A stretch of DNA of 41,129 bases from Vulcanimicrobiota bacterium (GTDB lineage: Bacteria > Vulcanimicrobiota > Vulcanimicrobiia > Vulcanimicrobiales > Vulcanimicrobiaceae), in the NCBI GenBank assembly GCA_003161555.1, contig PMOG01000264.1:1-41129 (forward strand), in the 5' to 3' direction. The notes beneath the pieces are model-generated. The model was not told where the DNA came from, made no database searches, and worked only from the letters and a program-made list of their open reading frames with translations. A program made the translations under genes and the position numbers. Positions 1-9,739 of the stretch are shown here, piece after piece. The number at the start of each line of letters is the position of its first letter. Positions within the stretch are counted from its first letter, which is position 1.

Positions 1-692
1 GCGGCGACCGCCATGTTGAGCGCCAGCGACGTCTTGCCCATTGCGGGCCGCGCCGCGACGATGATCAAGTTGCCGGGCTGCCAGCCCGCCGTGTAGTCGT
101 CGATGTCGCGGAAGCCGGCCGTGACTCCGGTGCGGTCGCCCTTCTGTTCGTGGCGGCGTTCCAGTTCCTGAAACACGTTGAACAGCAGCGACGGGACCGT
201 GGCGAAGGCATTGTGCTCGCTGCGATTGCCGACTTCGTAGACGACCTGTTCGGCGCGGTCGAGCGCACCGGGAACGTCGTCCTCCGATTCGAACCCGAGC
301 CGCGTCACCAGCGTGCCGGCTCGGATCAACCCGCGCAGGCTGGCCTTCTCGCGCACGATGCGAGCGTAGTATTCCGCCGACGCCGCGGTCGGCACCGTGT
401 CCATCAGCGAGTTGAGGTACGCCATCCCGCCGATCTTGTCGAGCATGCCTTGGTTCTTGAGTTCTTCGGCAAGCGCGACTTTGTCGAGCGGCTGGCCGCG
501 CTCGTAGAGCGCGAAGAGGGCCAGGAAGATCGTCTCGTGCAGCGGCGCGTGAAAGTCGGCCGGCGCAACGATGTCGATCACGGTCGCCATCATCTCTTTG
601 TCGACCAGCACCGAGCCGAGGAGTGCCATCTCCGCCTCGATGTTGTTGGGCGGAATCCGGTCGACGCTGGAAACGAACGGGGCGACGTTCAC
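1..692 (-). CDS. dnaB: Replicative DNA helicase DnaB, N-terminal part through Walker A; truncated by the left window edge
   Basis: Reverse-strand reading from GTG at 692 gives [31 protein letters not shown]...[39 protein letters not shown]. Not in the ORF track because it is open at the edge. GTGA overlap with the upstream protease stop. Confidence 0.93.
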   Translation of the reverse strand, partial: [230 protein letters not shown]

Positions 693-2599
693 CGGGTGAC
701 CTTCGTACGGCGTGTGCGGGGCGGAGGCGGAGCGGGGATGCGGAGATCGAGCGCGGCCAGGGCTTCGACGACGGTCGCGACGACGATCACCTCGATACCC
801 TCTGGTGCCGCCTCGATATCGCGCGCATTCTCGCGCGGGATGACGATCGCCCGCATCCCCGCCTGCCGCGCCGCATAGAGTTTCTCGACCACGCCGCCGA
901 CTCCGCGTACGGCGCCCGCCAGCGACACTTCCCCGGTCACGGCAACGTCTTGCGGCAGCGCAATGCGGTCCAGCGCACTATACAACGCCAGGAAAAACGC
1001 GAGGCCTGCCGACGGGCCGTCGATGTTCCCGCCGCCGACCACGTTGACGTGCAGGTCCCAATCGGCCGGATCGACGCCGGTCACGGCGCGTATGACCGAG
1101 GCGGCATTGAAAACGGCGTCGCGTGCCATCGAACCGGCCGTGTCGTTGAAGCGAACGCTGCCCTTGTGCGTTTCGCGCGCCGGAAATGCGGCGGCTTCGA
1201 TCTCGATGATCGAGCCGACGTACTGCAGCACGCCCAGACCATGCGCCTTGCCGATCACTTTGCGCCGCCGCGCGCGCGCCGGCGTGTGCTGGACGATGCG
1301 GCCGGCCTGGACGACTTCGAGCACGTCTTCCTCGCGCACGCTCGCCGCGCGCTGCGAACCGGCGCGCTCGAGCGCGTGCCCGTAGGCGTCGGCCAGGACC
1401 TGCACCGCCTTGCGGCCCTCGATCGTATACGACGCGATCAGCTCCGGCACGCGCCGCGTCACCTTCGCGCCCAGCCGCTGCGCCGCTTCGCGGACGATGC
1501 GGGCCACCTGCACGTGGGTCAGCGGCTCGAAATAGACCGCGGCGCAGCGCGAGCGGATTGCGGCGTCGATCGCCTCGGGGTCGCGCGTGGTCGCGCCGAT
1601 CAGGACGAAATCCGCCGGCGCGCCGTCGCGGAAGAGCTTCTTCACATAGGCCGGGACGTTCGGATCGTGCTCGTCGTAGTACGACGACTCGAAGCTCACG
1701 CGCTTGTCCTCGAGGACTTTGAGCAGCCGGGTCTGCATCGCCGGATCCATCTCGCCGATCTCGTCGATGAACAGCACGCCCCCGTGGGCTTTGGTGACCA
1801 GGCCCAGCTTGGGCTCGGGAACGCCGCCGTCGGCGAAGTCGCGCCGGGCACCCTGGTAGATCGGATCGTGGACGCTGCCGAGCAGAGGGTTCGTCGTTTC
1901 GCGATTGTCCCAGCGCAGCGTCGGTCCGGCTGCCTCCACGAACGGGGCGTCGGGGGCGAACGGCGCGTGCGCGCGCGACTTCGCGCGTTCGAGCGCCAAG
2001 CGGGCGACCGTCGTTTTCCCGACCCCGGGCGGCCCGTAGAGGATCACGTGCTGGGGGTACGGCGAGGCGAGCTTCGCGATCAGCGCTTTGATCGCGGGCT
2101 CCTGCCCGACGACTTGGCCGAGCGATTTCGGACGCAGTACGTCGAGCGCGGCGCGCGCCAGCCCGCGCCGGTCGAGTGCGGTCAGATCGTGCAGACGCTT
2201 CTCGGTCGCCGGCGTCTCCGGCCCGGTCGCTTCGCGCAACGCTTCGAGCCGCAGCTCGCGCAAGTACTCATTGTGCCGCGCGACCATCTTCGCGCTGACC
2301 TTCGCTTCGAGCTGATCGCCGACGGTGCGTTGGGCGAGCAGGTATGCCAGGCGGTCCTCGATCTCCGCGATGACCTGCTTATACTGCGCCTTCGCGGGGC
2401 GCGTCTCGAGCGTCGGATCCTCGAAGACCAGGCGCTGCAGCGCGAGCAGCCGCTCGGGGATGGCGGACGAGCGCATCTCCTTGAGCGTGCCGAGCTTCCC
2501 CGCCCGCATGACGACCTTTTCGGTCCCCAATGCCTCGCCGAGGACGTCGTAGAGTGCGGCGATCTCGCGGCGAAGTTTCTCGTCCGTGCTTAGGCGCAC
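689..2599 (-). CDS. ATP-dependent Lon-family protease, LonB/LonC type
   Basis: Walker A GPPGVGKT, Walker B VLFIDEIGEMD, C-terminal protease Ser motif GGGNIDGPSAGLAFF and Lys region TGEVSLAGAVRGVGGVVEKLYAAR. Confidence 0.9.
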   Translation of the reverse strand: MRLSTDEKLRREIAALYDVLGEALGTEKVVMRAGKLGTLKEMRSSAIPERLLALQRLVFEDPTLETRPAKAQYKQVIAEIEDRLAYLLAQRTVGDQLEAKVSAKMVARHNEYLRELRLEALREATGPETPATEKRLHDLTALDRRGLARAALDVLRPKSLGQVVGQEPAIKALIAKLASPYPQHVILYGPPGVGKTTVARLALERAKSRAHAPFAPDAPFVEAAGPTLRWDNRETTNPLLGSVHDPIYQGARRDFADGGVPEPKLGLVTKAHGGVLFIDEIGEMDPAMQTRLLKVLEDKRVSFESSYYDEHDPNVPAYVKKLFRDGAPADFVLIGATTRDPEAIDAAIRSRCAAVYFEPLTHVQVARIVREAAQRLGAKVTRRVPELIASYTIEGRKAVQVLADAYGHALERAGSQRAASVREEDVLEVVQAGRIVQHTPARARRRKVIGKAHGLGVLQYVGSIIEIEAAAFPARETHKGSVRFNDTAGSMARDAVFNAASVIRAVTGVDPADWDLHVNVVGGGNIDGPSAGLAFFLALYSALDRIALPQDVAVTGEVSLAGAVRGVGGVVEKLYAARQAGMRAIVIPRENARDIEAAPEGIEVIVVATVVEALAALDLRIPAPPPPRTRRTKVTR

Positions 2600-2600
2600 G

Positions 2601-3050
2601 CTACTTTAGCGCGACGACCTGTACGGCGGACTTCGCAATGACGTTGTTGCCGAGCCGAATCTCGACCGGATACGTCCCCAGCGCCTTGATGCCGTCCTTC
2701 AGCTCGATCTTGTGCCGATCGATGGCTACACCGATCTGCTGGTGCAGAGCGTCGGCGACTTGGGCGTTGGTTACGGTACCGAACAGACGCCCGTTGCCGC
2801 CGGCCTTGGCCATGACCCGGATCGTCGTTTCCTCGAGCTGCGTGGCGACGTCCTGAGCGTTGGCGACCTCTTCGGCCTGTTTGCGCTTCTTCGCGCTCTG
2901 CTGCTGTTCGAGCTGTTTCATCGCGCCGGGCGTCGCGGCAACGGCCAGACGATTGGGCAGCAGGTAGTTATTGGCGTAGCCGTCTTTGACGTCGACGAGC
3001 GTCCCGCGCCCGCCGAGCGGCTTGACATCGCTGGTGAGGATGACCTTCAT
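2601..3050 (-). CDS. rplI: 50S ribosomal protein L9
   Basis: MKVILTSDVKPLGGRGTLVDVKDGYANNYLLPNRLAVAAT is the classic L9 N-terminus; gene order next to rpsR. Confidence 0.97.
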   Translation of the reverse strand: MKVILTSDVKPLGGRGTLVDVKDGYANNYLLPNRLAVAATPGAMKQLEQQQSAKKRKQAEEVANAQDVATQLEETTIRVMAKAGGNGRLFGTVTNAQVADALHQQIGVAIDRHKIELKDGIKALGTYPVEIRLGNNVIAKSAVQVVALK

Positions 3051-3059
3051 GACGGCCTC

Positions 3060-3314
3060 CTACTGAACCACGAACGGCAGCAGCGCGATGATGCGCGCGC
3101 GCTTCACGGCTCGCGTGAGCGCTCGCTGATGCGAGGCGCAATTCCCGGAGATGCGGCGCGGCAGAATCTTCCCGCGTTCGCTGATGTACTTGCGCAGGCG
3201 CGTCGTGTCCTTATAGTCCAGATCGTGCAGTTTTTCGGCGCAGAAATTACAGACTTTGCGCTTGGGGCGGCGATCTTTCTTCGCAGCCGCACGCTTGCTC
3301 TTGGGAGGAGCCAT
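3060..3314 (-). CDS. rpsR: 30S ribosomal protein S18
   Basis: [60 protein letters not shown] is diagnostic of S18. Confidence 0.97.
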   Translation of the reverse strand: MAPPKSKRAAAKKDRRPKRKVCNFCAEKLHDLDYKDTTRLRKYISERGKILPRRISGNCASHQRALTRAVKRARIIALLPFVVQ

Positions 3315-3348
3315 GTGGGGTAACCTCGTGGTGATGTAGGTGGAAAAT

Positions 3349-3394
3349 GGTCCGGCTGGCGGACCCTACACACGTGGCGTCCGAAGACGCCACG
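3349..3394 (-). promoter_or_regulatory. Candidate rpsR-operon leader structure: two adjacent hairpins
   Basis: 3373-3394 CGTGGCGTC-CGAA-GACGCCACG (minus-strand RNA: 9-bp stem with C(UUCG)G loop) and 3349-3365 GGTCCG-GCTGG-CGGACC. Both are perfect stems upstream of rpsR. Confidence 0.5.
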
Positions 3395-3484
3395 ACCCCG
3401 GACGCTCGAAAAACGGCCGGCGCCGCCCGGAGGCAGCAACGGCTATGGTACCACCTCGGGCTGCCGGTGCCAATCCCCGGCCGG

Positions 3485-4372
3485 ATGCCCGCGCCACGGC
3501 AATCCCTCGCCGGCGGCGAAGGGCGGCGGGTGGACTACCGTAAGAAGTTCGTGGTCGAGCCGGACAGCAAGGTCGACCTGGCCCGCGTCGACCCGAAGTT
3601 TACCGGGAAGCTTTCCAGCGAAGCCGACGCCAAGGCGGAATTGGACGCGCACTGCGAGCGCTTCACGAAACTGCAGTATCTGCTCTATGCCGACGGAACG
3701 CAGTCGCTGCTGGTCGTGCTCCAAGGCATGGACGCCAGCGGCAAAGACGGCACCGTCCGGCACGTGTTCCGCGACATCGACCCCCAAGGTATCACGGTCC
3801 GCTCGTTCAAGGTGCCGACGCCCGAGGAACTCGCGCACGACTTTCTCTGGCGCGTCCACGCTGCCGCACCGCGGCGCGGGTCGGTCGCGATCTTCAATCG
3901 TTCCCACTACGAGGACGTGCTGGTGGCCCGCGTGCACGAGCTCGTGCCCAAAGAGGTCTGGTCGAAGCGCTACGGGCGCATCGTCGACTTCGAGAAGAAC
4001 CTCGTCCAGAGCGACACGCACATCCTAAAGTTCTTCCTCCACATCAGCCCCGAGGAGCAGCTGCGACGATTCAAGCAGCGTCTGGAGGACCCGGCGCGGC
4101 AGTGGAAGATCTCCGAGAGCGACTACACCGAACGCGATTACTGGGACGACTACGTCCGCGCCTACGAAGCGGCGCTCGAGAAGACGAGCACCGAGCGCGC
4201 GCCCTGGTTCATCATCCCCAGCGACCACAAGTGGTTTCGCGATTTGGTCGTGTCGACGATCATCGTGGACACGCTCGAGGACCTGCACATGCGCCTGCCG
4301 CAGCCGCACGTCAACCTCGCCGACATCGCCCGCAAGTATCACGCGGCCGACGCGAAGGGTTCGCTCGGTTAG
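3485..4372 (+). CDS. ppk2: Polyphosphate kinase 2 family protein (PPK2)
   Basis: LVVLQGMDASGKDGTVRHVFRDIDPQGITVRSFKVPTPEELAHDFLWRVH...IAIFNRSHYEDVLVARVHEL-type PPK2 motifs. Start uncertain (ATG 3485 or GTG 3530); the ORF-track start at 3347 is probably too early. Confidence 0.92.
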   Translation: MPAPRQSLAGGEGRRVDYRKKFVVEPDSKVDLARVDPKFTGKLSSEADAKAELDAHCERFTKLQYLLYADGTQSLLVVLQGMDASGKDGTVRHVFRDIDPQGITVRSFKVPTPEELAHDFLWRVHAAAPRRGSVAIFNRSHYEDVLVARVHELVPKEVWSKRYGRIVDFEKNLVQSDTHILKFFLHISPEEQLRRFKQRLEDPARQWKISESDYTERDYWDDYVRAYEAALEKTSTERAPWFIIPSDHKWFRDLVVSTIIVDTLEDLHMRLPQPHVNLADIARKYHAADAKGSLG

Positions 4373-5220
4373 GGGAGGCGCATCGAGCGGCGCACCGCGC
4401 GGTCGCGCAGCGAAGCGGGCAGAACGGCGAGAAGTGCGCCGGCGCGCCCCCGCGCGCCGAGCAAGTAGTTTGCGCGCGGCTTCGATGCCGTCAGCGCGTG
4501 GGCGATCGCGTCGCTGACGAGCTCGACCGGCATCCCGCCGCGCTCCTCACCCTCGGTGGCAGCATAGACGGACTCGATCTGGTCGCCGTACGCGTCGAGC
4601 GCCTCGGGCGGGAGCGCGGCGAGCAGCTCCGCCTTCGAATCGCGGCCCTTCTGCCAAATCGGCGTCTTGACCGAACTCGGCTCGATCAGCGCCACCGCGA
4701 TTCCCGCCTGCCGCAGCTCGATGCGCAGCGCGTCGGCGGCGGCACGCAGCGCGAACTTCGAGGTGCTGTACGGCGCGATGAACGGCACCGCGAGGCGGCC
4801 CGAAATCGAGCCCACGAAGACGATGCGGCCGCGCGCCGGACGCAGCAGCGGCAGAAACGCCTGCGTCACCGCCAACGTGCCGAAAAAGTTGACCTCGAAT
4901 TGCCGGCGCAGCAAGTCCAACGGAAGAAACTCGAGCGGCCCCGCGACCGCGATCCCCGCATTGTTGACGAGTCCCCGCAACGGAACGTTCGCGCCGGCGA
5001 CGGTCGTCGCTGCCGCAGCGACTGACGCCGGGTCGGTGACGTCGAGCCGGAGGCTGCGCACGTTGGGATGCAGGGCCTCTACGCTCGCCGCATCGGCGTC
5101 CGAACGCACCCCCGCAAACACCGCAAAACCGTCGCGGGCGAGACGCTCGGCAGCGGAGGCTCCGATTCCGGTCGATGCGCCGGTGACGACGACGGCGCCG
5201 CGCGAGGCAGCGCTTGTCAT
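4369..5220 (-). CDS. Short-chain dehydrogenase/reductase (SDR)
   Basis: TGASTGIG cofactor motif, NNAGIAVAG, SISG...YSTSKFALR catalytic Ser/Tyr-Lys. Confidence 0.88.
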   Translation of the reverse strand: MTSAASRGAVVVTGASTGIGASAAERLARDGFAVFAGVRSDADAASVEALHPNVRSLRLDVTDPASVAAAATTVAGANVPLRGLVNNAGIAVAGPLEFLPLDLLRRQFEVNFFGTLAVTQAFLPLLRPARGRIVFVGSISGRLAVPFIAPYSTSKFALRAAADALRIELRQAGIAVALIEPSSVKTPIWQKGRDSKAELLAALPPEALDAYGDQIESVYAATEGEERGGMPVELVSDAIAHALTASKPRANYLLGARGRAGALLAVLPASLRDRAVRRSMRLP

Positions 5221-6011
5221 GACGATTCGCCGGCGGAGCGGGCGGCCCGCGCGTCGCGGTTCAAACGCGCCTGGATGCGCGCGTCGCCGAACACGCGATC
5301 GACCAGACCCGGAAACGCCTTGATCAGCGCGACCGGGAGCCGGTAATTGGCCGGCACGATCAGCGCGCGGCGCGGCCGGCGGATCGCCTCCACGATGGCG
5401 TCGGCGACGATCTCCGGCCCCGGGAGTCCTTCCATCGCCGCGTTCATCGGCGAACGCACGAAGCCGGGCTCGATCAGGGTCACGCCGATGTTCTCGCTGC
5501 GCACCTCGCGGCGCACCGAATCGGTGAGTCCGCGCAGGCCGAATTTCGAACCCGAATACATCCCCATCACTCCCGCTTCGCCGGCGATCGAGCCGACGTT
5601 CACGATCGAACCGCGGCGCTGGGCCTTCATGATCGGCAGAACGGCGTGCATCATCCGCGCGGCGCCGAGCAGGTTCACGGCCAGGACCCGCTCGAGTTCC
5701 TCATCGGTGCTGTCGCAGAACGACGGCGACGAGCCGACTCCGGCCACGTTCGCGAGCACGTCGAGCCGCCCGAATGTAACCAGCGTCCGCGCCACCAGCA
5801 CATCGACGTCGCGGCGGTTCGTGATGTCGGTAGCGACGACCAACGTGCGCGGTCCGAGGGGCGCAACTTCGCGCGCGATCGCGTCCAAGTGCTCGTCCTG
5901 CGGCGCTGCGAGAACGACCGACATCCCGCTGCGTAAAAAAGCTCGGACGGTCGCGGCGCCGATTCCACCCGACGCGCCGGCGATGACACCAACGCTGCCG
6001 GCAGGTTCCAT
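5217..6011 (-). CDS. Short-chain dehydrogenase/reductase (SDR)
   Basis: IAGASGGIGAA, NVAGVG, VGSIAGEAGVMGMYSGSKFGLRG. 4-bp overlap with the next SDR start. Confidence 0.87.
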   Translation of the reverse strand: MEPAGSVGVIAGASGGIGAATVRAFLRSGMSVVLAAPQDEHLDAIAREVAPLGPRTLVVATDITNRRDVDVLVARTLVTFGRLDVLANVAGVGSSPSFCDSTDEELERVLAVNLLGAARMMHAVLPIMKAQRRGSIVNVGSIAGEAGVMGMYSGSKFGLRGLTDSVRREVRSENIGVTLIEPGFVRSPMNAAMEGLPGPEIVADAIVEAIRRPRRALIVPANYRLPVALIKAFPGLVDRVFGDARIQARLNRDARAARSAGESS

Positions 6012-6056
6012 GCGTCACGCTTATCGGAGCGGGTGACGCGCTCCTGGCGCGAAGTC

Positions 6057-6644
6057 CTACGTCAGGTCGAACAGCGGCGGAACGCGGTGCAGGTAAAAAC
6101 AGCGGGGACACTGCTGGATGTAGCGCGTCGACCCCTCGATCGCGATCTGCTCGCCTTCGGTGATGCGCCGTCCTTCATCGTCGATCCGAACGTTCATCGC
6201 CGCCTTCTTGCCGCAGGCGCAGATCGTCTTGATCTCCTCGAGGCTGTCGGCCAAGGTGAGCAGGAACGCCGCACCCGGGAAGGGGTCGCCGCGGAAATCA
6301 CTGCGGATGCCGTAGGCGATGACCGGGACGCCCAGGAGGTGCGCGGCGCGGTGCAACTGACGGACCTGGTCGGGGGTGAGAAACTGCGCCTCGTCGACGA
6401 GCACGCATGAGAGCCCCTCGGCCGCTGCCAAGCGTTCGTAGAAATCGAGCGCGGCATCGAACGTGAACGCTTCGCGCTGCGGGCCCAGCCGCGAGGTCAC
6501 CGCGCCCGCACCGTACCGGTCGTCCAGCGCCGAGGTGAAGATCCAGACCTTGCGGCCGTGCTCTTCGTAGTTGTGCGCGACTTGCAGCAGCGCGGTCGAC
6601 TTGCCGGCGTTCATCGCAGAGTATCGGAAGTACAGCTTCGCCAT
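6057..6644 (-). CDS. tdk: Thymidine kinase
   Basis: MAKLYFRYSAMNAGKSTALLQVAHNYEEHG, VDEAQFLTPDQV, DFRGDPFPGA, zinc motif CACGKKAAMN...QCPRCF. Start moved in from the ORF at 6773. Confidence 0.94.
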   Translation of the reverse strand: MAKLYFRYSAMNAGKSTALLQVAHNYEEHGRKVWIFTSALDDRYGAGAVTSRLGPQREAFTFDAALDFYERLAAAEGLSCVLVDEAQFLTPDQVRQLHRAAHLLGVPVIAYGIRSDFRGDPFPGAAFLLTLADSLEEIKTICACGKKAAMNVRIDDEGRRITEGEQIAIEGSTRYIQQCPRCFYLHRVPPLFDLT

Positions 6645-6752
6645 CGCTGGACCACGCGCTTTCGCGCTCGTCGCGGAACACCCCCGGGCGGCCGCGAAGG
6701 AAGCACACGAGCGACGCCGCAGACGGTCTGGGGCTCGCAGGAGGATTGCGCG

Positions 6753-7304
6753 ATGGTGCAAGTCGGTGACCAAGTGCCGGCTCTGGGGGCGGATTTTTCG
6801 TGGCTATGGGCGAGCCGGCCCGCGCTCGTCGTGTGGCTGCGGCACTTCGGCTGCCGATTCTATCCGGAAATGCTGACCGAACTGCGCGACGCGCTGCCGC
6901 AGTTCGACGAGTTCGGCGTGAACGTGCGCGCCGTTGTGCAAGGGGATAAGGCCGAAGCCAAGCAGTTCTGCGGTGCGCTCGGCGCCGAAACGCTGTGCAT
7001 CGCCGATCCCCTGCGCCGGTCGTACAACATGATGGGGTTCGAACGCGCGCCGCTGACCAGCGTGCTCTTTCCAAGCAAGGAACTCAAGGAACGGGGGCGC
7101 GAGGTGCGCACGAAAGGCTTCAAACAGGACTGGAAAAACACGTTCCGACGCAACGGCGACGCGTTGCAGCTCCCGGGCGCAGCGCTGATCGATAAGCGCG
7201 GGATCGTGCGCTGGCTCTACCGCGGCGGCCACGCCGGCGACCTGCCGCCCGTCACGACGCTGCTCAGCATCGCCAAGCATCACGGCGCGCGCGCGCACTC
7301 GTAA
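6753..7304 (+). CDS. Peroxiredoxin-like (AhpC/TSA-type) protein
   Basis: VQVGDQVPALGADF...LVVWLRHFGCRFYPEMLTELRDALPQF resembles peroxiredoxin-like 2 proteins; strong AGGAGG upstream of ATG 6753. Confidence 0.75.
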   Translation: MVQVGDQVPALGADFSWLWASRPALVVWLRHFGCRFYPEMLTELRDALPQFDEFGVNVRAVVQGDKAEAKQFCGALGAETLCIADPLRRSYNMMGFERAPLTSVLFPSKELKERGREVRTKGFKQDWKNTFRRNGDALQLPGAALIDKRGIVRWLYRGGHAGDLPPVTTLLSIAKHHGARAHS

Positions 7305-8102
7305 ATGCTCGATCTCGACCTCCACGGACGCACGGCCGTCGTAACCGGCTCGACGGCCGGAATCGGGCAGGCCATCGCGGCCGGTTTGGCCGCGCAAGGC
7401 GCGCACGTCGTCGTCACGGGCCGCACCCAAGCGCGCGTCGATGCGGCGCTCGCCGCGATCGTCCAGCGTGATCCCGCCGCGCGGCTCTCCGGTTTTGCCG
7501 CCGATCTGGCGACGGCCGACGGTGCGCGGGCGCTGGTCGCGGCCTTCCCCAGCGCAGACATCCTCGTCAACAATCTTGGAATCTTCGCGCCGGTACCGTT
7601 CCTCGAGATCGAGGACGCCGAGTGGATGCGGTTCTTCGAAACCAACGTGCTCAGCGGCGTTCGTTTGACCCGCGCCTACCTGCCGGGAATGCGCGAACGG
7701 GGATGGGGCCGCGTGGTCTTCATCTCGAGCGAGTCGGGACTGCAGATTCCGGTCGAGATGATCCATTACGGTGTCACCAAGACGGCGCAGATCGCGCTGG
7801 CCCGGGGCATCGCGGAGAGCGTCGCGAGAACCGGCATCACCGTGAACAGCGTCCTGCCGGGACCGACGAAATCGGAAGGCGTCGGCGATTTCGTGACGCG
7901 CCTGGCCGCCCAGCGGAACATCAGCTTTGCGGACATGGAGAAAGAGTTCTTCGAGACCGCCCGGCCGACGTCGCTGATCAAACGCTTCGCGACCAACGAA
8001 GAAGTCGCGAACATGGTGGTCTACGTCTGCTCGCCGGCCGCCTCGGCGACTACGGGCGCCGCGCTGCGCGTCGACGGCGGCGTCGTGCGCGCGATCCCGT
8101 AG
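7305..8102 (+). CDS. SDR family oxidoreductase
   Basis: VVTGSTAGIGQAIA, NNLGIF, ISSESGLQIPVEMIHYGVTKTAQIAL, C-terminal ATTGAALRVDGGVVRAIP. Confidence 0.9.
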   Translation: MLDLDLHGRTAVVTGSTAGIGQAIAAGLAAQGAHVVVTGRTQARVDAALAAIVQRDPAARLSGFAADLATADGARALVAAFPSADILVNNLGIFAPVPFLEIEDAEWMRFFETNVLSGVRLTRAYLPGMRERGWGRVVFISSESGLQIPVEMIHYGVTKTAQIALARGIAESVARTGITVNSVLPGPTKSEGVGDFVTRLAAQRNISFADMEKEFFETARPTSLIKRFATNEEVANMVVYVCSPAASATTGAALRVDGGVVRAIP

Positions 8103-8111
8103 GGTCGCAGC

Positions 8112-8672
8112 TCAGGCTTTGGCCAGCTCCGCTTCGATCACTTCGATCAGCATCGGGTCATCCGGCGTGACGTCCGGGGCGAAGCGGGCGACGACGTCGC
8201 CGTTGCGATCGACGACGAATTTCTCGAAGTTCCATAGGATCTCGTCGGCGCCGCGATCGGGCGAGATGCGTCCGCGCTCTTCGAGCCGCGCTTTCAGCGT
8301 GCCATCGGGTTTCTCGCGCGCCTGGGGCTGCGCTTCGGTGAGCGCCTTGTAGAGCGGGTGCTGCCCGGGTCCCTTGACGACGATCTTTTCGAACAGCGGG
8401 AACTGCACCGCGAACTGCGTCTCGCAGAACTGGGCGATCTCTTCGTTCGTCCCCGGCTCTTGCGCACCGAATTCGTTGGCGGGAAACCCGAGCACGACGA
8501 AACCGCGATCGCGGTACCGCTCGTACAACGATTCCAGCCCCGCGTACTGCGGCGTCAGCCCGCACTGCGAGGCGACGTTCACGACCAGGGAAACGGTGCC
8601 GCCGGCCTCGCCGAGGTTCGTTTGCGTCCCATCGATACGTTTGACCGGAATCTCCGTAATACGCTCAGTCAT
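8112..8672 (-). CDS. Glutathione peroxidase-type thiol peroxidase (Cys form)
   Basis: [55 protein letters not shown] and [20 protein letters not shown]. Confidence 0.93.
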   Translation of the reverse strand: MTERITEIPVKRIDGTQTNLGEAGGTVSLVVNVASQCGLTPQYAGLESLYERYRDRGFVVLGFPANEFGAQEPGTNEEIAQFCETQFAVQFPLFEKIVVKGPGQHPLYKALTEAQPQAREKPDGTLKARLEERGRISPDRGADEILWNFEKFVVDRNGDVVARFAPDVTPDDPMLIEVIEAELAKA

Positions 8673-9694
8673 GTCCAGTGTTTCCCCGCCGGCACCGCGG
8701 AACCCGGCTCAGCTGAGGCCCGGATTTCGGCCACGATTTCGAACGAGCGCAGGCGCGCCGCGTGGTCGAAGACCTGTGCCGTGGCGAGAAACTCGTCGGC
8801 GCCCGTCAGCGCGATAAAGCGCTCGATGCCGGCCCGCACCGTGTCTCGCGAACCGACCACCGCTTGTGCGAGCGCGGTCTCGAGCCCCATCCGCTCCGCT
8901 AGCGAGATGCTCGCCCCAAAATCTTCGACCGGCGCCGGAAGCAGCCCGGGGCGGCCGCGCCGCAGGTTCACGAACGATTGCTGCAACGAGGTGAACAAGT
9001 GCGCCGCTTCCCCATCGGTGTCGGCGGCGACCACCGAAGCCGCGACCATGACGTACGGCCGGTCGAGAAAGGCCGACGGCCGAAAGCGGGTGCGGTACTC
9101 CTCGAGCGCCTCGATCAGGTACTGCGGTGCGAAGTGCGAGGCGAACGCGAACGGCAGCCCGAGCGCGGCGGCGAGCTGCGCGCTGTACAGGCTCGAACCG
9201 AGCAGCCAGATCGGCACGTTGAGGCCCGCGCCCGGTACGGCGCGGACGGCCTGCTCCGCGGCGTCGGCCTGAAAATAGCGCAGCAGTTCGACGACGTCGT
9301 GCGGGAAGTTGTCGGCGCCGTCGAGATCGCGACGCAGCGCCCGCACGGTCAGCGCATCGGTCCCCGGCGCGCGACCGAGCCCGAGATCGATGCGCCCCGG
9401 AAACAAGGCTTCGAGCGTGCCGAATTGTTCGGCGATCACCAGCGGCGCGTGGTTGGGGAGCATCACCCCGCCCGCGCCGACCCGAATGGTCGACGTTCCC
9501 GCCGCAACGTGACCGATCACCACCGCCGTCGCTGCGCTTGCGATTCCCGGCATGTTGTGATGCTCGGCGAGCCAGTACCGGCGGAAACCCCAGCGCTCGG
9601 CGTGCTGCGCGAGATCGAGCGTGTTGCGAAGCGCCGTGCTTGCGTCGGCCCCGGCCGGCACGGGCGCTAAGTCGAGGACCGAAAACGGAATCAT
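8669..9694 (-). CDS. LLM-class flavin-dependent oxidoreductase (luciferase-like)
   Basis: [12 protein letters not shown]...[80 protein letters not shown]. Confidence 0.92.
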   Translation of the reverse strand: MIPFSVLDLAPVPAGADASTALRNTLDLAQHAERWGFRRYWLAEHHNMPGIASAATAVVIGHVAAGTSTIRVGAGGVMLPNHAPLVIAEQFGTLEALFPGRIDLGLGRAPGTDALTVRALRRDLDGADNFPHDVVELLRYFQADAAEQAVRAVPGAGLNVPIWLLGSSLYSAQLAAALGLPFAFASHFAPQYLIEALEEYRTRFRPSAFLDRPYVMVAASVVAADTDGEAAHLFTSLQQSFVNLRRGRPGLLPAPVEDFGASISLAERMGLETALAQAVVGSRDTVRAGIERFIALTGADEFLATAQVFDHAARLRSFEIVAEIRASAEPGSAVPAGKHWT

Positions 9695-9739
9695 AACTGC
9701 TCGACCTTGGACGGCCGAGCGGACCGGAAAGGTTGCGCC

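Noticed and set aside
623-2593. 656-aa + strand ORF opposite the Lon-type protease
   Set aside because: Arg/Asp/His-rich shadow ORF of high-GC antisense frame; the minus-strand ORF has clear Lon AAA+ and protease motifs.
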